Assembly: GCA_934436245.1 (NCBI GenBank)
Contig: CAKSAM010000004.1
Location: 62,001-126,000 of the forward strand
DNA length: 64,000 nt
DNA from: an uncultured Acetatifactor sp.
Lineage (GTDB): Bacteria > Bacillota > Clostridia > Lachnospirales > Lachnospiraceae
Direction of reading: 5' to 3'
The notes under the pieces are model-generated. The model saw nothing but the letters and a program-made list of their open reading frames with translations, had not been told where the DNA came from and did no database searches. Within the stretch, counting starts at the first letter, position 1; each line of letters begins with the position of its first letter. Positions 56,161 through 64,000 of this stretch are shown piece by piece. The position numbers and the translations under genes are program-made.

Positions 56161-57996
56161 ATGTGTGATTTTGATAGTGATTGCGGAGCAGATATGGATG
56201 TGGAATGTGATATTGATGTTGACACGGGCATAGAAACAGACAGCGATCTTGGAGAGGACATCGACAGCACACTGGAGGACGATCTTGGAGCAGAAATGGA
56301 TAATGATTTCGAAGATGATCTTGGAGTGGAGATAGGCGATACCTTTGAAGGAACTGACGACTATTTTGATACGGATATAGATACCAATTTTGATATGGAT
56401 TCAAATACAGAGGCGGAAGGGTTGGATGACTTTGATGAGATTAGCGATTTGGAATTACCGGATGATTTACGGGCGGATGAATTAGCTGAGGATTCAATGA
56501 TAGAGCCGGAAGTATTAGAGATTGCGGAAGAAACGGAGCCTGAGCTAAATATAACAGAAGAAGTTCTTGACGAATATTTGGAAGAAACCGAAGATGTAGA
56601 TGCACTGAATAACTTGCGAGATGCTGTAGCGAGTGGAAGATTGCAGGTAGATACAGAGGAACTACCAGAGGAAACGGAAGCATTAGAACCAGAAATGAGT
56701 ATTCCAGAGGAAGCGTTGGACGAGTTTATCGGGGAAACAGAAGATGTAGACACGTTGAGCAATCTTCGAGATGCTGTGGAAAGTGGAAGACTGCAGGTAG
56801 ATGTAGAGGAATCAACAGAGGAAACTGAAACATCAGAGCCGGAGTTGCGTGTAACCGGGGAAATTTTGGATGAACTTGTCGATGAAACAGAAGATGTAGA
56901 TACATTGAATAATCTTCGGGATGCTGTGGAAAACGGGAGACTTGAAGTAGAAACGCAAGAAATGGAAGAAGAGGATTCTTCTGAGAAATTAGAGGAAGAA
57001 GAGGATATTCCCGAGGAACTGGAGGAAGAAGAGGATATTCCCGAAGAACTGGAGGAAGAAGAGGATATTTCCGAGGAACTGGAGGAAGAAGAGGATATTC
57101 TTGAGGAACTGGAGGAAGAAGAGGAGATTCCCGAGGAACTGGAGGAAGAAGAGGAGATTCCCGAGGAACTGGAGGAAGGAGAGGAGATTCCCGAGGAATT
57201 GGAGGAAGAAGAGGGACTTCCAGAGGAATTAGAGAAAGAGGAAGAGTCTGAAGAACTGGAAATGGAAGATATTATGCGAGATGTTTTGCAGCAAAATGTT
57301 ACAAAACAAAAGCTTCCGTCTGCTGGGCGTGTGGAATGGTTGGAGGAAGGCACTCCGGGAGAAAGTAACTGTCGGATTAGAGGGGATTCAGAATTGAAAA
57401 TTCACGATAAAGCATCTAATTCAGATATCACTTATACAGGCAGGGAATTTTCAGAACATATGAAAGAAAAATATGGCACGGATATTGTGAACTATAGCCA
57501 CAGGGAACCAGATTTTACTCCCTTTGAACAGGAATTTACAAATGAGAGCGTAAGTGAGTTCATGCAGCAGAAATATGGATCAGAGTGGGGAAACCTAGAG
57601 GAAACAGCAGAAGGGCATGTTCACTTAGAACATATGGATACTAGACGTAATGGAGGAACATTTTCTCAGGCAAGCGATATTGTAGCAGAGAGACTTGGAA
57701 TATCCAGAGAAGATGTGGATGATTACATGAAAACCAATAATCTGACATGGCATGAATGTGGTGACAGACATACCGTTAGAGCAATTCCAAGCGAAATTAA
57801 TCAGGCGTTTGGACATACAGGAGGAATTGGATTACAGCAGGATATAGAGGCGTTAGCTGAAAGCATAAATAGAGTAACAGGAGATAAAATTGCATTAGAG
57901 AGAGGCACTTTGACTGGAAAAATTGAAAATTTAGATGAAGCTGTTGAAGAGGCACATGAAAGAAACAGGATGATAAAAAAAGAACTCTTTAAGTGA
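56161..57996 (+). CDS. Acidic repeat protein with C-terminal HNH/Endo VII-like WHH-type nuclease domain
   Basis: 611 residues with no signal peptide. Residues 1-125 are Asp/Glu-rich; 126-275 hold three 50-residue repeats (EPEL..., ETEDVD.L.NLRDAV..GRL); 278-357 hold eight 10-residue repeats of EEEEDIPEEL type. The C-terminus has the toxin nuclease pattern: PDFTPFE (about residue 455), then LTWHECGDRHTVRAIPSEI and FGHTGG (about 527-555), as in WHH-type HNH/Endo VII nucleases (WHH becomes WHE). It starts 15 nt after the HerA gene, and no immunity gene follows. The acidic half may mimic DNA and hold the nuclease inactive; this is inference. Confidence 0.8.
   Translation: MCDFDSDCGADMDVECDIDVDTGIETDSDLGEDIDSTLEDDLGAEMDNDFEDDLGVEIGDTFEGTDDYFDTDIDTNFDMDSNTEAEGLDDFDEISDLELPDDLRADELAEDSMIEPEVLEIAEETEPELNITEEVLDEYLEETEDVDALNNLRDAVASGRLQVDTEELPEETEALEPEMSIPEEALDEFIGETEDVDTLSNLRDAVESGRLQVDVEESTEETETSEPELRVTGEILDELVDETEDVDTLNNLRDAVENGRLEVETQEMEEEDSSEKLEEEEDIPEELEEEEDIPEELEEEEDISEELEEEEDILEELEEEEEIPEELEEEEEIPEELEEGEEIPEELEEEEGLPEELEKEEESEELEMEDIMRDVLQQNVTKQKLPSAGRVEWLEEGTPGESNCRIRGDSELKIHDKASNSDITYTGREFSEHMKEKYGTDIVNYSHREPDFTPFEQEFTNESVSEFMQQKYGSEWGNLEETAEGHVHLEHMDTRRNGGTFSQASDIVAERLGISREDVDDYMKTNNLTWHECGDRHTVRAIPSEINQAFGHTGGIGLQQDIEALAESINRVTGDKIALERGTLTGKIENLDEAVEEAHERNRMIKKELFK
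56536..56985 (+). repeat. Three tandem 150-bp coding repeats
   Basis: Three units of 50 codons each (56536-56685, 56686-56835, 56836-56985), each encoding EPE(L/M), then LDE, ETEDVD, NLRDAV and GRL. Units differ at many third positions, so they are not very recent. Confidence 0.85.
56992..57231 (+). repeat. Eight tandem 30-bp coding repeats
   Basis: Eight units beginning GAGGAAGAAGAGGATATTCC, nearly identical in DNA, encoding EEEEDIPEEL variants. They are a likely site of copy-number change between strains. Confidence 0.9.
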
Positions 57997-58180
57997 GAAA
58001 GAAAAATTGAAAAAGAAAAATTTTGTTTCCCCTTTACGAATGATGACTTACGTGCTATTATATGTGGTATGCAAAACTACATGCAATGGTTCTGCATGCG
58101 ATAGAATGAATAGCAAATTATGTAAATAGTAATACTATGATCAGTATGATATTTGAGAACGAAAAAGTGGAGACGGTGTT

Positions 58181-59017
58181 ATGAGTTTTAAAATTGTAGT
58201 AGACAGTTGTTGTGAATTGCCGGAAGAATATTTGCAGGATCCCCGGTTCGAGATCGTTCCGCTGGGACTGGAAGTGGGAGACTACCAGATCCAGGACGAC
58301 GAGAATTTCGATCAGGCGGAATTTTTGAAAAAGGTTGCAGAATCTCCACAGTGTCCTAAGTCTGCATGCCCCTCTCCGGAGAGATTTCGGGAAGCATATC
58401 ATACAGAGGCGGAGCACGTGTATGTGATCACATTATCCTCTCACCTCAGCGGAAGCTACAACAGTGCGGTACTGGGAATGAACTTATATCGTGAAAAATA
58501 CGGGAAGAAGCAGATCCATATCATTGATTCCGAATCCGCCAGCTGTGGTGAGACCCAGATTGCAAAGAAACTGGTAGAACTGGAGGAGCAGGGACTTTCC
58601 TTTGAAGAAATTGTGAAGCAGATCGAAGTATTCCGCAGCAATGTGTATACCTACTTTGTTCTGGATAATCTGGAAACACTGCGAAAGAACGGAAGACTGA
58701 CCGGTGTAAAGGCACTGGTGGCATCCACATTGAACATTAAACCGATCATGGCCGGAGATAAGGGCAGTATCGTGCAGAGAGGCCAGAGTATAGGTATGAA
58801 GAAAGCACTTCGCAGAATGGCTGAGATTGTTTTGGAGGAAGTGAAAGATACGAAGAACCGTGTTCTGATGATCACACACTGTAATGCTCCGGATCGTGCA
58901 GAGACTGTGAAGAAACTTCTCATGGAAAAGGCAGAGTTCGAAGATTGCCTGATTATGGACGCCCGTGGTGTCAGCAGCATGTATGCAAATGATGGTGGTG
59001 TGATCGTTACGATATAA
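58181..59017 (+). CDS. DegV-family fatty-acid-binding protein
   Basis: 278 residues. IVVDSCCELPEEYLQ near the start, TLSSHLSGSYNSAV (fatty-acid headgroup pocket) and VLDNLETLRKNGRLTGVKAL are the DegV family landmarks. These proteins bind fatty acids (FakB type) and hand them to the kinase FakA. The RBS GGAGACGG precedes the ATG. The 180 bp upstream hold a CATGCA/TGCATG hairpin (about 58080) and no clear gene, marking the end of the accessory cluster. Confidence 0.93.
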   Translation: MSFKIVVDSCCELPEEYLQDPRFEIVPLGLEVGDYQIQDDENFDQAEFLKKVAESPQCPKSACPSPERFREAYHTEAEHVYVITLSSHLSGSYNSAVLGMNLYREKYGKKQIHIIDSESASCGETQIAKKLVELEEQGLSFEEIVKQIEVFRSNVYTYFVLDNLETLRKNGRLTGVKALVASTLNIKPIMAGDKGSIVQRGQSIGMKKALRRMAEIVLEEVKDTKNRVLMITHCNAPDRAETVKKLLMEKAEFEDCLIMDARGVSSMYANDGGVIVTI

Positions 59018-59038
59018 GTCAAAATTATTATAATAAGA

Positions 59039-59086
59039 CAGCCCCTGTGGACAGGTCTGACGACTTGTCCACAGGGGCTTTTTTGA
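59039..59086. terminator. Strong bidirectional terminator
   Basis: AGCCCCTGTGGACA pairs with TGTCCACAGGGGCT around a 13-nt loop, followed by TTTTTT. It lies between degV and the minus-strand nudC. Confidence 0.92.
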
Positions 59087-59113
59087 GCTCCGCCGGGTTC
59101 ATTTTGTGTATGA

Positions 59114-60037
59114 TCACGACTGACAGAATGGATCGCCACCGTTTTTGAATAAGTTGATCATTTCCTGACCGACACTGATAGTGGATGGCAGATCAGGCAC
59201 TTCCTCCCGGGAGAACCATTTTGCTTCACCGAGTTCTGATTCCTGCAATGTAATGGCAGGGGCGCCGTCCAGTCTGGCAAAAAAGCCGATCATAGCGGAA
59301 TCACTGAAAGACCAGGGCTGGGATTTGTAATAGACCAGATCACTGACTTTTAAACCAACCTCTTCCATAATCTCACGACGGGCTGCCCCCTTGAAAGTCT
59401 CACCGACTTCCACAAAACCAGCCACCAGTGCCCAGTGACGATAAGAACCGCCGGCATAACGGGTCAGTAGGATTTTGTCCCTTTCGGTATCTACAATGGC
59501 GATAATAACTGCCGGGGAGATCTTGGGATATTCAATCTGACCACATTCCGGGCAGATGCAGGCTCGTTCCGTAGTACTGGGAACCGTGGGATGTCCACAG
59601 CGGCCGCAGAATTTCCGGTCCATACGAAAACGGTTGATCTGTGTAGCGGTGATCCCGGCGAATGCCAGATATTCCGGGACAAAATTACGGAACACCCCGG
59701 ACGAATAAAGGTCACTTTCCGGGAGCATGAGAGCACCGGCGTCGTCTGTGGTCTTGCGATAGAAAGCCTTATCATCAATGGAAAAGAGATATTCACAATC
59801 TAAGAAAAACCGTTCCATAGGCTGACGGATTCTTAATAATTTGTGTACTTCCTCAAAAGTGGGGAGATATAACGGACGGTGATCCGAAGGGTCTGTGCCT
59901 GTGGAAGGATTCACAACATCCGCTGAGGGCAGGTAGACCTTCTCTCCATCGAATAACAGCAGGTAATCGGAAGTCTTCGGATATTGATCGCGGAACTCCG
60001 GATAATATTTATGTGGTTCTATTTTATGGATCATCAT
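59114..60037 (-). CDS. nudC: NAD+ diphosphatase (Nudix, NudC-like)
   Basis: 307 residues. A zinc ribbon (CGRCG, CPECG) precedes the Nudix box GFVEVGETFKGAARREIMEEVGL (G..E...REEVGL pattern; motif ends at EEVGL), followed by SQPWSFSDSAMIGF, the NudC SQPWPFPxS motif. It hydrolyses NADH/NAD+ or de-NADs RNA. Two adjacent ATGs (60037, 60034) follow AAGGAG. Confidence 0.94.
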   Translation of the reverse strand: MMIHKIEPHKYYPEFRDQYPKTSDYLLLFDGEKVYLPSADVVNPSTGTDPSDHRPLYLPTFEEVHKLLRIRQPMERFFLDCEYLFSIDDKAFYRKTTDDAGALMLPESDLYSSGVFRNFVPEYLAFAGITATQINRFRMDRKFCGRCGHPTVPSTTERACICPECGQIEYPKISPAVIIAIVDTERDKILLTRYAGGSYRHWALVAGFVEVGETFKGAARREIMEEVGLKVSDLVYYKSQPWSFSDSAMIGFFARLDGAPAITLQESELGEAKWFSREEVPDLPSTISVGQEMINLFKNGGDPFCQS

Positions 60038-60238
60038 AGGGTAATTCTCCTTTTATGGCTATTTTCCTGAGAACATTCATAAGAATATAGTAGTCCACTG
60101 TGGAGGAACTGTCAAATGTATGGAAAGCATTTGAGATTCCCGGATATTTGTGTTAAAATATTTTGTATCTGTCCGGAGGTGTTTATTTTGTGAATATGCT
60201 TCTGGATTTATCAGAAAAATACAGCACAGGAGTATCAT

Positions 60239-61237
60239 ATGAATGCATCCTGTGTGGAAATGAGGGATAGTATGCTGCAGATGATCTTGCCGGAGGGGAG
60301 CAGTTCGCTCCTTGCTTTTTTTGGAATTCTTTTTGCTTTTGGAGCCACTGTACTTGCTACATCAAAATTAAGTCAGTATCTGCCCAAGGATGCCGGAAGA
60401 GAATTTGCTCATGACGGGAAATTGTCTGCCGGTAAACCGCGAGGCGCCGGAATTATTTTTGTGCTGGCTTTTGTGGCGTCCGTACTGATATTTGCACCGC
60501 TCAGCGCAGAGCTGGTGATTTATCTTCTGCTGATCGTAGTGTGCATGATGACCGGATTCCTGGATGATGCGTCTAAAACGCCCTGGGGGGAATATAAAAA
60601 AGGATTTCTGGATCTGTGCGTGGCAGCACTGGCAGCGATTACGTTCCTGAAATATAATTCCAATGTGGTGGAGCTGGCACTGTTCCATGTAAAATTCACG
60701 CTGCCTCCCGTAGTGTTTGCTATCCTGGCGGTGATCCTGGTATGGACCTCTGTAAATGTGACCAACTGCTCCGACGGTGTGGACGGACTGTCCGGAACCC
60801 TGTCGATCATTACGATCATGTCCATCTATATTGTGGATCGTATGAAGGATGTGGATGAGACATATTCTTTCCTGATCCTGCTGTTTGCAGTATGTATTCT
60901 GGGATATCTCTGGTATAATGCCACCCCCAGCAAGCTTATGATGGGAGATGCGGGTTCCCGTGCCATGGGATTGTTTATCAGTATTGCCATTTTAAAGAGC
61001 GGCTGCCCGTTTTTATTTATTCCGCTGGCACTGGTACTGATTCTGGACGGCGGATTGGGACTGTTGAAGGTTTCTTTGCTTCGCTTTTTGAAAATCCATA
61101 TTTTGAAAAATGTGCGTACACCTTTGCATGATCATGTGCGCAAGGTGTGGGACTGGTCCAATACACAGACTGTATTTCGTTTTGCAATTATACAGATCAT
61201 TCTGTCTCTTGCTGTGATTTATGCAATGCAGTTATAA
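60239..61237 (+). CDS. MraY/WecA-family glycan phosphotransferase (MraY paralogue)
   Basis: 332 residues with ten helices. The catalytic loops are GFLDDASKTP, NCSDGVDGLSG and GDAGSRAMG, and the histidine loop reads PLHDHVRK where MraY has PIHHHFE. Family members move phosphosugars to undecaprenyl phosphate. It lies outside any division gene cluster, so it is probably a second copy or serves a different glycan. Start at 60239 after AGGAG. A short upstream GTG frame (60190-60270) with GGAGGTG overlaps it; see the rejected list. Confidence 0.88.
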   Translation: MNASCVEMRDSMLQMILPEGSSSLLAFFGILFAFGATVLATSKLSQYLPKDAGREFAHDGKLSAGKPRGAGIIFVLAFVASVLIFAPLSAELVIYLLLIVVCMMTGFLDDASKTPWGEYKKGFLDLCVAALAAITFLKYNSNVVELALFHVKFTLPPVVFAILAVILVWTSVNVTNCSDGVDGLSGTLSIITIMSIYIVDRMKDVDETYSFLILLFAVCILGYLWYNATPSKLMMGDAGSRAMGLFISIAILKSGCPFLFIPLALVLILDGGLGLLKVSLLRFLKIHILKNVRTPLHDHVRKVWDWSNTQTVFRFAIIQIILSLAVIYAMQL

Positions 61238-61321
61238 AATGTGGGATACTCTGTGACAGAACCTGTGGAAGCCCTGATGCGAAATGAAATAAGTAAGTGA
61301 ACAGATAGGAATGGAGAAACT

Positions 61322-61822
61322 ATGTACGACGAATTAACACCCAGTGATATTAAAAAAATGGAAGACGAGATCGAATATCGTAAACTGGTAGTGCGCCCCA
61401 AGGCACTTGAGGATGTAAAAGAAGCCAGAGCGCACGGTGATCTTAGTGAGAATTTTGAATACTATGCGGCAAAAAAGTACAAGAATCAGAATGAGAGCAG
61501 AATCCGCTACCTGGAGAGAATGATCCGCACTGCAAAGGTTATTTCTGAGAACTCCGCTGTGGATGAGGTGGGAATCAACAATACCGTTACTGTGGAATTT
61601 ATTGATGACGGCACACAGGAAGATTACAAGATCGTGACCACGGTCCGTGGAAATTCGCTGGAGGGTCTGATCAGCAATGAATCTCCTCTCGGCAAAGCGC
61701 TGCTTGGCAGAAAAGTAGGCGATATTGTTCATGTGCAGGTCAATGCCAATGTAGGATATGATGTGGAAATCAAGGCACTGAAAAATACCGAGGATGATGG
61801 AGACAAGATCCGCAGCTTTTAG
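61322..61822 (+). CDS. greA: Transcription elongation factor GreA
   Basis: 166 residues. The coiled-coil N-terminal domain has the conserved acidic tip (AHGDLSENFEYYAAKK), and the C-terminal FKBP-like domain ends LGRKVGDIVHV. It rescues backtracked RNA polymerase by stimulating transcript cleavage. The ATG follows ATGGAG. The HAD-CPBP gene starts 40 nt after its stop, probably in the same transcript. Confidence 0.95.
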   Translation: MYDELTPSDIKKMEDEIEYRKLVVRPKALEDVKEARAHGDLSENFEYYAAKKYKNQNESRIRYLERMIRTAKVISENSAVDEVGINNTVTVEFIDDGTQEDYKIVTTVRGNSLEGLISNESPLGKALLGRKVGDIVHVQVNANVGYDVEIKALKNTEDDGDKIRSF

Positions 61823-61862
61823 TTTTGCAAAACAAACAAGAACAGAAAGAAGAAACATAACA

Positions 61863-63398
61863 ATGAAAAAATATCTGTTGTTTGATCTGGACGGTACACT
61901 GACAGATCCCAAAATAGGAATTACGACCTGCGTGCAGTATGCGCTACATTCCTTCGGCATTGAGGAACCGGAGCTGGACAAGCTGGAGCCCTTTATCGGG
62001 CCGCCTTTAAGGGACAGCTTTATGGAATTTTACGGTTTTACCGCCGGGCAGGCAGAGGAAGCCGTTGCAAAATACAGAGAACGGTTTCAGAATACGGGGC
62101 TTTTTGAAAATGAAGTTTATGCAGGTATCCCGGAAATGTTGAAAAAACTGCAGTCCAAAGGTTTTTTTCTGGCAGTGGCATCCAGTAAACCTCAGGTATA
62201 TGTAGAGCGGATCCTGGAGCATTTTGATCTGAAAAAATATTTTACGGTAGTGGTAGGCAGTGAGCTGGATGGTAGAAGAGAGACTAAAGATCAGGTAGTG
62301 CAGGAGACCCTGCATCAGCTGTTTGGAGAGAATCCTCCAGATCCGGATCAGGTGTATATGATCGGGGACAGAAAATTTGATGTGGAAGGTGCCAGGGCTC
62401 TCGGTGTGGAGAGCGTGGGCGTGACTTACGGTTACGGAAGCAAGGAAGAATTGAAGGAAGCAAAAGCGGATTATATTGTACAATCTGTAGAGGAACTGGA
62501 GAAATTTCTCCTTCGCGGCAGTGAGGAACTGGCAGGCAGCAGACCGGACAATAAGAAGAAAAATCCCATGTACCAGAGAATCTGGACGATGGTGTATTCG
62601 TTCCTGATGTTTATCTTGGTACGGAATGCAGTGCAGTACGCACTGTTGGCACTTTTGTATCAACTGGCGGATTCCGGAGCCACCGGCGGACTGGTGGATC
62701 TGTTGATCCTGAGGGATGAGACCGGAGCCTATAACGGATATTCCGGGGATGTCTCCAGTATCATAGCGGCACTGGGATTCATTGGCGGAGCCTTGGCAGT
62801 ATGGTCTACGGCAAAACTCCTGATCAGTAAAAATAGAGATGACATGCATTTAAGCCATCTGAAAAAAGACGGAAAGGCCAGATATGCCTTGCTGATAACC
62901 GCAACCATCGGAGCAGTGATCGGTTTTAATCTTTTGTTTGAACTGCTTGGAGTGACCAATAAGTCCGAAGCTTATACAGAAGTGGTGTCTCAGCAATATT
63001 CCGCACATTTCCTGGTGGGACTTCTGGTATTTGGATTCATTTCACCTATTGCAGAGGAACTTTTATTCCGGGGCATTATTTACGGATATCTTCGTAGATT
63101 CCTGGATCTGAAGCTGGCGATTGCCTTGTCGGCTTTGATTTTTGGAGTTTACCACATGAACTATGTCCAGGGCGTCTACGGCTTCCTCATCGGCTGCCTT
63201 ATGGCCTATGCTTATGAGTATTTCGGAGACTTTAAAATGTCAGTGTTCGTCCACGTGGCATCCAATGTCATTGCCTACTGCCTGTCCTACACTGCCATCG
63301 CCGTCACCGGCTTCGTCAGCTGGCCCGTGTGCGTGGTATTCCTGGTAGTGGCAGTTGTATCCCTGATCACCCTGCACAGACAGAAGAATATATTTTAA
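61863..63398 (+). CDS. HAD phosphatase fused to a CPBP intramembrane protease domain
   Basis: 511 residues. Residues 1-215 are a HAD phosphoglycolate-phosphatase-like domain (FDLDGTLTDP, VASSKPQVYVERIL, MIGDRKFDVEGARALG). From about 240 there are seven or eight helices of a CPBP (CAAX/Rce1) protease, with the catalytic EELLFRGIIYGYL motif and the later FGVYHMNYVQG His motif. The reading frame is continuous between them, so the fusion looks real. It may be a membrane-bound phosphatase with a proteolytic or scaffold part. Start at 61863 by homology; the frame is open upstream into greA. Confidence 0.83.
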   Translation: MKKYLLFDLDGTLTDPKIGITTCVQYALHSFGIEEPELDKLEPFIGPPLRDSFMEFYGFTAGQAEEAVAKYRERFQNTGLFENEVYAGIPEMLKKLQSKGFFLAVASSKPQVYVERILEHFDLKKYFTVVVGSELDGRRETKDQVVQETLHQLFGENPPDPDQVYMIGDRKFDVEGARALGVESVGVTYGYGSKEELKEAKADYIVQSVEELEKFLLRGSEELAGSRPDNKKKNPMYQRIWTMVYSFLMFILVRNAVQYALLALLYQLADSGATGGLVDLLILRDETGAYNGYSGDVSSIIAALGFIGGALAVWSTAKLLISKNRDDMHLSHLKKDGKARYALLITATIGAVIGFNLLFELLGVTNKSEAYTEVVSQQYSAHFLVGLLVFGFISPIAEELLFRGIIYGYLRRFLDLKLAIALSALIFGVYHMNYVQGVYGFLIGCLMAYAYEYFGDFKMSVFVHVASNVIAYCLSYTAIAVTGFVSWPVCVVFLVVAVVSLITLHRQKNIF

Positions 63399-63473
63399 TA
63401 AGATAACAAAACACATTAGTTATCAGTTCTGACCGCATTCATAAATTGTACTGAACTGGACTTCATAACCCAG

Positions 63474-63576
63474 CAGTCGAAAACAGGGTAAGGATAAGCA
63501 GGCCGCTACGCTCTGCGACATGAGTGCAGCGTGCTAAAGCACGCACGTGCTGCGTTCCTTACCCTGTTTGAGACTG
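63474..63576. repeat. Long perfect-arm inverted repeat between two genes
   Basis: CAGTC-GA-AAACAGGGTAAGGA (63474-63494) pairs with TCCTTACCCTGTTT-GA-GACTG (63556-63576), again with opposed GA pairs. An inner hairpin GCGTGC-taaa-GCACGC (63529-63544) sits near the tip. There is no T-run after it. It lies upstream of the GT2 gene and may belong to the same kind of structured element as the other dispersed repeats. Confidence 0.65.
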
Positions 63577-63603
63577 CGGAAGAATTATATAAAGGAGCAA
63601 CAT

Positions 63604-64000
63604 ATGAAATTCAGCATTATCGTAGTCTGCTTAAACCCAGGTCCCAAACTGAATCAGACCCTGGACAGCATCTTAAGCCAGACCTGCCCGGATCTGGAAA
63701 TCATCGTTAAAGACGGTGGCAGTCGTGATGGCTCCATAGATACCATGCGCCGGGATTCCCGCATCCACCTGTATCAGGAACCGGATCACAGCATCTATGA
63801 GGCCATGAACCAGGCAGTTTCCCATGCGACCGGAGATTATCTCCTGTTTCTGAATTGTGGAGATCTCTTCTATGATAACGAAGTATTGATGCATACTGCA
63901 CAGTATATGAAACAGCATCCCATGAAGCTGCAGGGCATTTATTACGGTGACACCTACAGCGTTAAGACAGATACGAAAATCTCTGCCCCCCCTCGTATCA
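63604..64000 (+). CDS. GT2-family glycosyltransferase, 3' end cut by window edge
   Basis: 132 codons remain open to the window edge. FSIIVVCLNPGPKLNQTLDS is the GT-A start, IIVKDGGSRDGSIDTM holds the nucleotide-binding Asp, and EPDHSIYEAMNQAVSHATGD followed by FLNCGD gives the DxD-like metal site. This form is common in polysaccharide clusters. The ATG follows AAAGGAG. The gene continues beyond the window. Confidence 0.92.
   Translation, partial: MKFSIIVVCLNPGPKLNQTLDSILSQTCPDLEIIVKDGGSRDGSIDTMRRDSRIHLYQEPDHSIYEAMNQAVSHATGDYLLFLNCGDLFYDNEVLMHTAQYMKQHPMKLQGIYYGDTYSVKTDTKISAPPRI

Noticed and set aside
56361..57353. A long serine-rich open frame on the minus strand under the acidic repeat gene
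   Set aside because: It is the mirror of GAA/GAG repeats, which read as Ser/Leu codons on the other strand; it lacks a ribosome site and any domain.
46960..58180. The TIR-HerA cluster as a complete integrative element
   Set aside because: No integrase, tRNA target or flanking direct repeats were seen; lower GC is the only sign of transfer.
60190..60270. A 26-codon GTG-initiated frame with a strong GGAGGTG site upstream of the MraY-like gene
   Set aside because: It overlaps the first plausible start of the MraY-like gene and encodes nothing recognisable. It could be a leader peptide but cannot be supported by sequence alone.

Overview
The window looks like chromosome from a spore-forming member of the Lachnospiraceae (Clostridia). 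The signs are a small acid-soluble spore protein with a sigma-G-type promoter, SpoVAD and SpoVAE, a YtvI-like sporulation membrane protein, a tig-clpP-clpX-engB block, a TM1266-type regulator of the hydrogenase-associated family, AGGAGG ribosome binding sites almost everywhere, and many dispersed inverted-repeat elements between genes. The genus cannot be fixed from sequence reading alone. No rRNA, tRNA, CRISPR array, transposase or integrase was seen.

Layout. 0-5.3 kb: 3' part of a Ser/Thr kinase-like gene, a fructose-6-phosphate aldolase/transaldolase, a spore protein (minus strand), and an ABC uptake operon in which permease and ATPase are one polypeptide, ending in a TM1266-like regulator. 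5.4-11.6 kb: protein quality control and growth genes (tig, clpP, clpX, engB, ytvI-like, truA). 11.7-20.2 kb: an atypical response regulator, a TraX-like protein, an ABC-2 exporter pair, a GH105 pectin-fragment hydrolase, an RNA methyltransferase, and a PadR/SEDS-like pair behind a 23-bp perfect operator palindrome. 20.2-25.3 kb: holA, mscL with an added zinc ribbon, a TPR lipoprotein, an XRE regulator and eno behind a structured leader. 25.5-27.9 kb: an AT-rich accessory patch (YhcG-type nuclease, small ORFs, a DUF2798 protein).

27.9-34.3 kb: a polyamine operon (speA, speE, speB, carboxynorspermidine dehydrogenase, nspC), preceded by a promoter-to-terminator unit of about 395 nt with no convincing ORF. 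It encodes arginine to agmatine to putrescine, plus both an aminopropyltransferase and the aspartate-semialdehyde route to spermidine. 34.4-47 kb: acetolactate synthase, trpS, envelope proteins, a MocR-family protein that has lost its DNA-binding half, spoVAD and spoVAE separated by unrelated genes, a collapsed AlbA/Schlafen-type pseudogene, ridA, aroK and a DMT exporter.

47.0-58.0 kb is the standout region. It is an AT-rich, single-direction cluster with a divergent XRE regulator: an SPFH/SHOCT protein, a four-helix membrane protein, two paralogous zinc-ribbon/TPR/TIR proteins, a HerA-type ATPase, and a 611-residue protein whose acidic, repeat-filled N-terminus ends in an HNH/Endo VII-like 'WHH' nuclease domain. 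The spacing is operon-like, and TIR, HerA and toxin-type nuclease modules together suggest a conflict or antiphage system. I do not recognise this exact combination as a named system. 58-64 kb returns to housekeeping genes (degV, nudC, an MraY paralogue, greA, a HAD-CPBP fusion) and the start of a GT2 glycosyltransferase.

A second theme is a family of dispersed intergenic elements (about 1.6, 21.3, 27.2 and 41.7 kb, with relics at 2.4, 15.6 and perhaps 63.5 kb). They share near-matched terminal inverted repeats and a hairpin carrying tandem G.A mismatches. Stem sequences differ between copies while pairing is kept, which points to selection on structure.
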